The notes below the pieces were generated by a model. That model was not told the DNA's origin, searched no databases, and saw only the letters and a program-made list of their open reading frames with translations. Below are positions 28,280 through 38,900 of a stretch of DNA of 64,000 nucleotides, piece by piece. The stretch covers positions 5,810,201 to 5,874,200 of the forward strand of contig OY979726.1 of the NCBI GenBank assembly GCA_963855995.1, in the 5' to 3' direction. Source of the DNA: Muricea muricata (Eukaryota > Cnidaria > Anthozoa > Malacalcyonacea > Plexauridae). Within the stretch, counting starts at the first letter, position 1, and each line of letters starts with the position of its first letter. A program made the position numbers and the translations under genes.

Positions 28280-30382
28280 AGATTGTACGTCGATCTTCTT
28301 CTGTCAACCTTCTTCCAAATAACCAAAGGTTAAATGATGAGGTGAGCTTCATGAACCAATAAATTAGCTTGTTTGCTGGCCAACCTATGCTTTAAATTCT
28401 TTAATTCAGTTTTAATAAATTTCTATAATGCATATTATTCTACACAAAATATTCCACTGCATGATTGATTTTGATAAAATTGTAATAAGCTACGACTCAC
28501 TAAAAGTGCTGTTTCCTTAATTAAAAGTAAAATGCATTCAATTTGGCTGCATATTGCAGTAACAGTTTTACTATATAACTTAAATGCTAATTATCTAGAA
28601 AAAAAATAAAAAGGGAATGACTGATCACTCATGTGTTTCAAATATTGTTTCTTAGATAATAAATTCTTATGTGAATCTTTTGCAAGTGTATGCACTAAGA
28701 ACAAATTATGTAAGTACTTAAATATTGTTAGTGAACATCCCAGACGATGAAAATAGATGTATGTTTCTATTTATGTATAATATATGTCATGCTGTAGCTA
28801 TATGCTTCTGTACAAAAATGTGGAAATTTTTTTAGAATGTGCCTGTCACAATTGAAAACACCTTCCGGTTTACAAAATTAAAAAAGGATGGGGATATTCA
28901 AGATATTAAATTACCGGTAATATTTTAATTTGGGAGAGGAGGGCATGGACATACAACAATGCCCATCACCCTTGCACTAGCTCTCCTTTAGGTTGCCCCT
29001 GATAACATAACCATTTAATATGTAATTATAATAATTTAATACATATTTGATATATGTATACATTGTTCTTGCATGTATTGTAGACAAATTCTTTTCAAAG
29101 TACCATCTTTATGATTCCCATATATGAAAATAACCACTGGACACTTTGTGTACGTTTTTGACATTATTCTCATGTATGCATGTACTCTGTCATATAAATG
29201 GTAAATTGCTAACAGTGTTGTATTAATATATATGAAAATTGAACTGAAGGTGGTGGACAGAAAGAAAAAAGATGTCACATATTATGACTCATTGAGTGCC
29301 ACTGCCAAATGTGTTCCATATATCATATGTTGTATACCATCTGAAGTTAATTAGGTATCTTGGTTGCAAAAGTTACATTGTATTGGGTTGTTCCAGAAAA
29401 GATCTATACCCCCCCCCCCACGGAGGAAATCGGCAATACCCCCTCCCCCTCTCGGGACATCCTATACAAATTTAAGACATTTTTTAGACAAACCCTACCT
29501 CTCCGGACGGCGGAAAGTTCCTCTGTGGGTGGGGTACAGATCTTTTTTGGAACGACCCATTGCTGTTAGCAACGTTAACATGATAGACATGCATGCCCTG
29601 CAGGCTCTCTCCCTAGTACCTACTGATCCCTATGTGAACTTGCCATAACAGGGGCCGTTACAATGTGATCTAACAGTATGTTCATCTATCCTGATTATAT
29701 CTCAGTCTGCATAACTGAATTCTTTAATTGGAACGATTGGTGAAATAAATGTTGTCGTCAATTGTTAACTAACAATGGTATAAAAAGTTTTTTAAGACAA
29801 TTCGTAGATCATATGTATAATGCAACTAGTGTGGACTCTTGGAGTTTCTGGATTGCAAAAGTAAGTGTCACATCACTAGTCTGTTCATAAACAGTTAATT
29901 TAATTTATTTGTAATTATCCCCAAATAAGTACTGTTAATGGTCATACCTGAACAGCTAAATGTTAAGTAACATACTACGTACCGTATGTGCAATATATAT
30001 ACCTAGTATAATTATATTTCATTTTAAAGTACATTGCAATTTTAATGCAGTTGGTATAATTTATCAGGATATTCCACAACAAGAAAACTTTACTGACTGC
30101 GGAGTATTCATTTGCCAAGTAAGTTTAACGGAAAAAGAATAAATAATCTGAAAAATTGAGAGTGTTCTAAAACGCCATGAAAGTTCTGCATAATTCACAA
30201 ACATAATTTGAATTTATTCCTTTACTGCTTGAATAGTACATGAAATGATTTGGTTGCATTTATGTATCTACCAATCAACAAGAATCATTTAATTGTATTG
30301 TATTTTCTACATGAAAGAAAAATATGACGCAAATTCGATTGGATATGTTTGAAGAAATAAGAAACAAGCAAATTAAACCATG
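28280..30382 (+). pseudogene. Ulp1/SENP-like protease exons, 5' part of MULE gene
   Basis: Eight candidate exons: 28280-28341 (ends RLNDE), 28656-28709 (IINSYVNLLQ), 28836-28916, 29084-29149 (IPIYENNHWTLC, with the catalytic His), 29250-~29345 (KKKDVTYYDSL, with the catalytic Asp), ~29797-29860, 30068-30118 (DIPQQENFTDCGVF, with the catalytic Gln and Cys) and 30318-30382. Most have clear AG acceptors and GT donors and are whole-codon lengths. Order and motifs fit C48-family deSUMOylating-type cysteine proteases. The 29345/29797 junction does not phase cleanly, and a 176-bp MITE sits in that intron. The last exon ends in phase 2 and joins in frame to the transposase exon at 30736. Catalytic residues are present, but the downstream half is broken. 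Confidence 0.7.
29384..29559. repeat. 176-bp MITE with C-rich ends
   Basis: The termini TGGGTTGTTCCAGAAAAGAT and ATCTTTTTTGGAACGACCCA are inverted complements with few mismatches, continuing into C-run/G-run pairing. It is inserted in an intron of the Ulp1-like gene. Confidence 0.8.
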
Positions 30383-30735
30383 GTAATATAGTTAATGTAT
30401 TTTGTGATAACTACCGTGTGGTCACTTCGAATATTCCCGGATATCAACATTTTAGTCCAAAATTAGTTATATTTGCCAATCTTAGCAAAATTTTTCAGGT
30501 TAAATGAATCACTTTATGACTGATCAAGTGACAGGTACACAGACAGCACTAAGCGTGCATGGCCCCAATTCACTGTACGTAGCGAATTGGGATTTTACAT
30601 TTTAGAATGCATTGCATATAGCATTCTGATTCTACAGTATCGTTTACTTATGCGATTGTATTACAATTACAGCTCGTTTGTGATATTAAATCAATTTCTC
30701 TTGTCTTAAACTATTTTCATTTTTTCTGTTCGTAG

Positions 30736-33696
30736 CGCATTTCAGCCATTACCTACATGTATACCAGCAAGAGAACGGGCCATAATAGTTTTACCAAGTG
30801 GGCAAGATGAACATTCCTCTTTTAATACAACGGCTAAAATTACTACAACTAAAGAAAAAAGTGCTAAAAGTGAAGGAATAGATTCTGTTGGAGAAAGCCT
30901 AGATCAGAAGAAAAAAGTAGACTCACCAGTTAAAACAGAACAACATCCAAGTAGAGGAAGCAACATCACAAGTAACAATAATTTGTTTTATGTTGGCAAA
31001 AAATTCCATACCATAAGTGATTTTGATGAAGCGAAGGCGAAATACGAGGCTCGTAATTTTTGTGAACTGTGAAAACGGGATGTGAGATTGCACAAAAGCG
31101 AGTTCCTAAAAGAGTAGCAAATGCTGATTTAAGTCTTCAATATTACTCCTTAAAGTTGACGTGCAAGTTTGGGAGGTAGATCGGTAGTGAAGAGAGATGA
31201 CAGAAAGCGTGATGCAAAGACATTTAAGCAAGGATGTCAGTTCGAGGTCTATCTTGTTTTATCCAAGGATGGGAAATCCTTAGAAGTCACGAAAATGAGT
31301 GGAGCTCACAATCATTCCCTTACCCTATCTGAGTGGAGCTCACAATCATTCCCTTACCCTATCTGAAGAACTTTACAAACATTTGCCACGACAACGAAAA
31401 ATCACTGGTGCACTGAAAGAGGAAGTCAGCGGGTGCAATACTTTTGAAATCCAACAACAAGCTGTTACAACGAAAGATACAGACTTCAACAGGATTGCCA
31501 GGGACATTGAAGGATATTGCAAATTTAAAAACTGAAGCTAAGGCAGTAACCAATAGCAATGACCTGGAAGTTGTGGTAGATTACCTCAAGACGAAGGAAG
31601 GGGCAGTAGTAGAAGTTAAAATTGACAAAGATAGCAATTTTAAGTCAATCCTCTTTCAAGACCAGTACATGAAAGATGCATACGAGAATTTTCCGAAGAT
31701 TTTGCTAGTTGATGCTACGTATAAACTGCATGATTTACGAATGCCACTCTATGTGTTAATGACGGTGGATGGGAATGGTCTTAGCGATATTGTTGGCCTG
31801 CTGATTGTTGCTGAAGAAAGTGAAGCGGTCATAACGTCAGCCATGGAGTCGTTTAAAAGACACAATCCAGCTTGGATAAAGACGACAGTAATCATGTCAG
31901 ACAACGACTTCACTGAACGTCAAGCCTTCGCCAAATGCTTCCCTGATTCATCGCTTTTGATATGCCTGTACCATACTCTTCGAACATTCCGAAGGGAAAT
32001 AACAGTCGAGAAAATGGGCATAACTTCAAGTGAGAGGGACAGAGCACTTGAGATCATGACCAAGATTGTGTATTCGACATCAGAAGAGGCGTACGAGGCC
32101 AATGTGGCCCTCTTAAAGGAAACAAAATGGAAATCTGTTCAAGATTATTTCTTCGACAATTGGCAACCCATAAAAGAGCAATGGGGTTCCTCTGTTTTAA
32201 GGATTCCATTTTTAACTTGGGGGAAACGACCAATAACCGTTTGGAAAGTGCGAATGCAAAGATAAAGAGTGTTTGCTCACGTTATGGAACATTGCTGCAA
32301 TTCTTTACAGAAATGTTTGCAGTACTTGGAGCTCTGCGCGACAAAAGAACACACCAACAATTGATGGGTCTATCACGTCTTCCTATAGATATGGACTCAT
32401 ATGAGGAAGATCTTCGTGCATATGCTAAAATCTTGACACCATGTGCCTTTAAACGTCTCAAAAAGCAAATGGAATTGGCTAAGATTGTGACAGTACAACA
32501 AGTTTTGCCTGAGGACAAAATTGTGGTCAAGAGTCACGCACGTGGTCAGGTAATTGTAACGCCCAATACATGCGAGTGCACATATGCCGTAAAAATGGGA
32601 CTGCCATGCAGGCACATTCTAAAGGCCAGAAATATGCTGAAATTATCTCGCTTCGACCCAACCCTTTTTTCAACTCGGTGGACAGTTGAAAATTATAATA
32701 GGGCCGCCGGAAAAAGTGATGCACCTACGAGTAGCTCGAGCAACGTTGAAGTCGTCTCAATAGAGAAAAAGTGTGCGACGCTCACACAAGCACAGAAATT
32801 CCACAAAGCAATGAATACAGCGCGGACTCTTGCTACCCTGGCAAGTGAGGGCGGAATGAAGACTTTCAAGACTAGAATGGCGGATCTTCAAAGCCTGATC
32901 AACCTTTGGCAAACCCAGGACCGTGTTAGGAAGAACTAGCAGTGCTACAAATAATGGAATAAAGCCCGCTCAAAGCAAGAAGAAAAGCAATAAGAAAAAC
33001 AATAAGAAAAGCAATGAAAGAAAACAGTTTCTAAGTGATCATGAGAAAGATTGTGATGATAAAAGTAACATAATTCCCCCGAGCAGAACCGACCTGCAAG
33101 CAAAGTCTTCCCAGCCCAAAGAGATACGTGATATACAGGAAGAAGGTAGGGGAAAAGAACATGTACGAAAAGAAATGAATGGGATAAATATGCCAAAAAA
33201 GATGCTTAAAAGAGGAAGGCCGAAAGGAGTTGAATTAACTGTCATTGGGCTGCTTAATTCAAAGAAAGCAAAGAAAGGATTGTTACCATTTTCTAAAGTG
33301 AGAGCGGAAGAGAAGGACAGGATTCTCTTGGAGTGTTTTGTTCGACATTCAGTTGCAAACAAAGCAGTTAACAGTGGCTATTTAATTTCAGCAGAAGAAG
33401 TGGAATCGAATATTCATAAGATTCCGGATATGATTCGAGACAAAGAAAATGTGGATTTACCCAGGATAGAGAAGTATTTTGATGCCGATGCATGGAAAAC
33501 TGTTCTCAATGCAAGTGAGAAGAAAAGCAAGTCAAAGTGGATGTGCCCAGGATGCTCAACCACGATATGTTACAGAGATGGGAGTATTGCCTGCGAGAGA
33601 TGCCTGTGCTGGTACCATGTCAGATGTACTTCATCAAAAGGACCACCTAAGAAAAAGAACTGGTTTTGCAATAAATGTAAAGCAAAACATCTGTGA
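30736..33696 (+). pseudogene. MULE transposase with SWIM and PHD domains, decayed
   Basis: From the acceptor at 30735, an open segment runs to TGA 31070-31072 where Trp is expected. Then come an N-terminal basic/FLYWCH-like region (QGCQFEVYLVLSKDG, GAHNHSL), the MULE catalytic core from 31444 (ILLVDATYKL, IMSDNDFTE, CLYHTLRTF) and, after a shift near 32185, the SWIM motif (CECTYAVKMGLPCRH). After another shift near 32930 come a Lys-rich linker and a C-terminal C4HC3 PHD finger (MCPGC...CERC...WYHVRC...FCNKC) ending at TGA 33696. One stop, about five frameshifts and a 34-bp tandem duplication at 31298-31365 disable it. It resembles ZSWIM1/3-type MULE proteins. No element termini were recognised. 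Confidence 0.85.
31298..31365 (+). repeat. 34-bp tandem duplication inside transposase
   Basis: GTGGAGCTCACAATCATTCC... occurs twice in direct succession. 34 is not a multiple of three, so it shifts the frame just after GAHNHSLTLSE. The copies look identical, so the event is recent relative to the other lesions. Confidence 0.9.
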
Positions 33697-34304
33697 AAAT
33701 TAGCCACCATATATTTCCTGATAACTTAAAAATGATTTAACTCACACTGCCAAGTTTTTGACATATAGTTAAAATAGACATATTTTCACACCTGAAAACT
33801 CTACCTATCTACTAAAACGTGTAGGAAGAAGAGGACGGAACACGACTACATAAATCCCCCCACAATTATCAGTCTATGTAGGTCCTTAAGTTGCGATCCC
33901 AAGGTGGAACATTTATGAGTGCAATCTACTATTTAAAACCATTAAGTTTGACAGCCGAAGCTACAACTGTTTTGATAATTTCACTCTGTTACCAAAATAT
34001 ATAACTTAAAACCTTCAACTTCTCCCATCTGTTTGGAGTTGACGGTACGATAAGTGACTCATGTATCGAATCAAAACAATACAAAGCTTCACAAATATGT
34101 TAATAAACTAATATGTTAATATGTTAATGAATTAAACATTCGAGATGTAGCGTTAATATTTTAAGAATTTTCACATCAAATCGCATACAAAAACTACCGG
34201 TCATTTATTATTTCCCAATAGGTGGTAAGATGACCGGTTGCCGGTTATTATAGTACGGCAAGTAAATACTAAATAGCCGGCTGCCAGCTGTCTAGTCACT
34301 TCGT
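33697..34304. other. Intergenic, no gene seen
   Basis: AT-rich spacer between the MULE remnant and the transporter duplication. Only short ATATGTTAAT repeats near 34095. No sequence resembling transporter exon 1 (48139-48360) was found here. Confidence 0.5.
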
Positions 34305-35928
34305 AAAAATATATTAGATCTGCAAATGTTTTGCTCATTTCGGACATTTGTACCATATCAGGCCAGGCAGATCCGGGGCCCATCACTAATTGGGCCCTTG
34401 CTCAGGCTATCAGAAACGAATTGTGTATCTGCAACAAAATGACAAAAATATTTTTATAATTATTATATAGCTACTGTTGTTTTTGGGAATACCATAAAGT
34501 TCTCCTCCATAGGCTAGGATGTAAATGTCAAAAAATGGCATTTGAGTTGTGCTTTTAGCACTCATAGCAAGGGAGTCTTTACAAATTTTTATTTGGGGCG
34601 AGGGTAAATACCAATTTTCCCAAACTTTATACTACGGCTGGGCCTCAAATTACTGTTGGACAATGACTGACCAAATTTGATGTCTTGTCCAATGAAATCA
34701 TTCTGTGACCTGACATGTCACCGATGGAACTATAGTCTAATTTAGAGTATGGACTTACTGTGTCTAGAAAAAATGTCCGACCAATTTATGGTCGGACGCT
34801 TATCTTCACAAGCAAAATCGTGTGTGGAAAGGTTTCCCGGCATGAAAATGCCAAGATCTAAAATTTGTAGGGCCAAGTTTTAAACTCTGGCTAATCAAGA
34901 CTGTCTCCCTAACTAGCATTCTCATTGTTCTACTCTCGTCAAACGGACGCCCTGGGGGTATTATTTTTATCTCATAAATGCAACATGTGGGTAAATCAAT
35001 ATTTTTCAGTGTTTTTAAATGGTTGAGAATATGTGTTTCTTTCTGGGACTTTGGATCTGGAATCAAAAATTTTTTGCAAACTGAATTTTTTTACACAAGA
35101 GACAAAAATTATTGCTTTTAGTGCTTAGCCATTCATCAGAAATTTATTATATATGTAATTTGTACATGGGAGATGATGTTCAGTTGATTTTGTTTCATGA
35201 GCATCAATTCTGCCATTATCCAATACAATTTCCACCCTGGGCTTTTACAGTGCCATACTTTTACCTTTTCTGCTTTATCACACTAATAAAATCAGCATTT
35301 TGATTAAAACCCCCCTACTATTTTGTTCATACAATCTATGTCATGAAACTCTTATTATTTTGGCACTAAATCAATATGGCATGAAATTGTCTGACAAAGA
35401 GAGGAAAACACAGCGACTGGACATTCTGTCTGACCAAGGGAAAATTGAGAATTAATTTTGTTCGACTCAACAACTGTTGTTCTCTTCAGTGTCAGATTAA
35501 TATGTCAGTAGCTAAGTTTCTGAGCTGCACACGATTTGATTCTTAATACTGCACCAATTTTTAGTTTTTAGAATCTCTTGAAGAATTTCTGTAGGAACAA
35601 CTGTGCTAGCAAGAGAATGATCGATATAATGCTATATATGTTTGTCACATGTTTAAATGAATGAAAATTGTTCTGTTTAAAAGAACGAAAATTGTATATA
35701 GGCAATTTTTTGCAAATTTTAAGCATTCTCAAAAATGATTGCTTGATGTAAAGTTTCGATATCTCAGTGAATATATTCAATTAAAATTTCAGTGCAATAT
35801 ATCAAACTTTCAAACTCAAGCTATCTCTTTCTGTATTAACTATCTAGGTTTTGCTGTAAATACATCAATTCATCAGACATACAGCAATTAATAGTATAAT
35901 TATACTGAATTTTTGCAACATTATCTAG

Positions 35929-38900
35929 TCAATTGCAGCCATTGGAGCCATGTTGGGTGCCTTAGTCTGTCCCTATACAATTGACAGATTTGGTAGAAAG
36001 TTCAACATAATGATGTGTTCTGTGCCATTTGTTTCTGGTTGGACCATGGTCGCGGGGGCAAAAGCAGTGTCGGTATTTTATCTTGGAAGATTTATAGTTG
36101 GTCTTGGCCTGGGAGCAATATCATTGACAGTTCCAGTAAGTGCCAAGCTACAGCATTTGCTACTGAATGTAGGATGTTATGAAAACTAGGACCTCTAAAA
36201 CTAAAGCTTCCAAACCTTTGGCTCTGTAAAGCGTCATTCATTGTTTATTCATCGTTCATTAATGTCCCCAAGCTAATTATTATAGTAAACATATTAAAAT
36301 CATATATTTTAAAATTAAATTTACTTGCCTATTTATAGCCTGCGAAATACAGAATTAATTTATCGCTTCTTCTCTGGGGGAAACGCCATATTTAACAGTG
36401 TGTTTGCTTTTCTTCCTTTTTGTTGCGATAATATTTGCTGGTGCTATTTCATAAAATATTTCCCCGCAAATTGCTTGCTAACAAGAGTGGTAGTTGTAGG
36501 GCTAAGTACTCGATTTTCTATCAAATCTATTTTTATTTAGATAATATATAAACAAAGACTTCAATATTTCATTCATGAATGTGCTTTTCAATGTTGATCC
36601 AGCTTTCTTCCATCATAACTTGTAATGCTTTTGCGTCCATTTATATTTTTGCAATCCTATTTGCTTGAAGATTTGTGTGTTTACTGGCTGCTGCGTTCAG
36701 ATGAAGCATGTGTCTGAACTTCGTAATTCAGAAACAAGGTACTATTTACTCGTTGCTCCTAGTTAAATTGAATCTTTTCGTTTCACGAGCAGTCTGTGTA
36801 TCCTGGCCTATTTGGACGGAAATAATGCGTCTGGATAGTCTTCTTCGATATAGGACATTTCTGAGAAGTACGCAGAAAAATATCGTGCGTAATTTATAAA
36901 GCTCCCAGTTACCCTCTCTAAATGCTTTTAAAAGTCCAAAAAGAATCTCCATAATATCAATGTATGCCATACAAAATTCTGATAGCTTACCATTCTTCTG
37001 TCGCAGGAAATTCATCTACATGTCATACAGCTTGACAAGTTCTGGGAAAACTGGAACTATCCATACTTGTTTCATGAACTTTTTCTCGCAGACATTGTCA
37101 TAAAGTGTCTCAAGTACATTAAAGAAGACATTTAAAACATCGTTCTTTGTGATTTTTCTCGGTCCTTGTTCTAAACCTCTTCCGCATGTCGGCCTCATTA
37201 GCGATTCATACATAAGTTTATGTAAACGCGCTGAACGAATGTACATTCGGCCATCCATGACTCCTGAGACTTATCCCTCTGCCACCACACTGCCTATAAG
37301 CTGCATCCAGTAGTGGCTTAAAATTTCGAATTTCTTCAGCCTTAAGTAATGAATTCCAAGAGTCGATATTTTGAAGGAAAGTTAAACGATCACTATCGTC
37401 ATCAGTGCAATGACCGTGTTATGCATTTGAACCGAAAATTTTTATTGCATTGTGTGCACGTGTAAAATAAGTTATTCCACAGATTTGGTTTTGCAGCTGG
37501 AAGTCCGTCACATTTTTAGAGTAGCGGCCATATTGGATGGCCCCACACGAGCATCGAATGCTATAGATTTCTACTACAGGATGTATATCTTTCGTTTTAA
37601 AAAAAGTTTTACGATTTAAGGCAAAAGCTTCCTTTTTCTAACAGAAAGTACGTTGGTTCACTTCTTGAGTGGGGCCATTCAACATGGCTGAATGTTTTTT
37701 TAATTTATTGTTAATTTATAGAAGTCTCAGCAAATATTGCAAAATAGGGATAATAGCAATTGTACACTTTGATTTATTAAAGGGTTTATCAAACGAAATT
37801 TTAATTTGTCCAACATTTTGTTAGTTGTATTGGGAAGATCAGATAAAGTAACAATATAACTTCTTTAGTTGAATTTTTGTAACTCTGTTCCTTGTCAAGA
37901 TATTCAGCTTTATAGGATATGCAAATAACACAACCACCGACGTCATACTGCATAATGAGTGACTGTTATATTGCTTATTTCATAGCATATAATAATGAAA
38001 AATAACTTAAAACTACACTGGTATGTGTGCAGGCTATGTTTAACATCCAGGCCTAGGTATTAAGTGTTATATCTTGAGTACGTTTTAAATTAATGAAGCT
38101 TTTTTGAAGAGTAATTATGCACAATGACGACACTTGTTGTGTTATTTTCATATCATTTCAAATTGAACATGTCGAAAAGTAAGGCAGTTACAAAAATCCT
38201 ATTAAAGAACTTATGCTGTGATTTTAACTGATCTTTGAATGCAGTCAAAAAATTGTGGGAGAAAATTTCGTTTCATAAACACTTTGAGTAATGTTATGGT
38301 TTGTGAACCTATAACTTCGTTGCCGATGAAGTCTTTTTAAGTGGGGGGGGGGGGGGGGGTATAGCTTGCGGAAATTGTATTAAAACTGTTTACCGTTTAC
38401 GACATTTATGGTTTATGTTCAACGTCAGGTTCACCTAATCTGGGGGCTTTAATACACCTTTAATCAAAGTACACTTAAAATCAAATCTTTGTCAAATTCG
38501 GCTGAAGATTTCTACTGAAAAACAACGAATGAACGATGAATAAACAACAAATGACGTTGTATGGTCGAAAGTTTGGAGGACTTAATTTTCAAGTTTTCTG
38601 GACCTTAAGACACCTCTGAATGTATATGACATGCAAGTCCATGACCTGTAAGGTCTGAAGAAGTGAAGCTCATATGGTGTTTTTTTCAGTTGTACATTGC
38701 AGAGATTTCCCCGGCCAAGTACAGAGGTACCCTCGGGAGTGCCAATCAGTTGGGTGTCACAGTTGGAGGTCTTTTAGGATACGCTCTTGGAGCTGGTATA
38801 CGCTGGCACTGGTTAGCCATTGCTGGTGTGGTACCACCCGCCTTAATGGTAATCCTTATGTTTCATTTCCCGGAGACACCTCGTTGGTTGATAAAGAATG

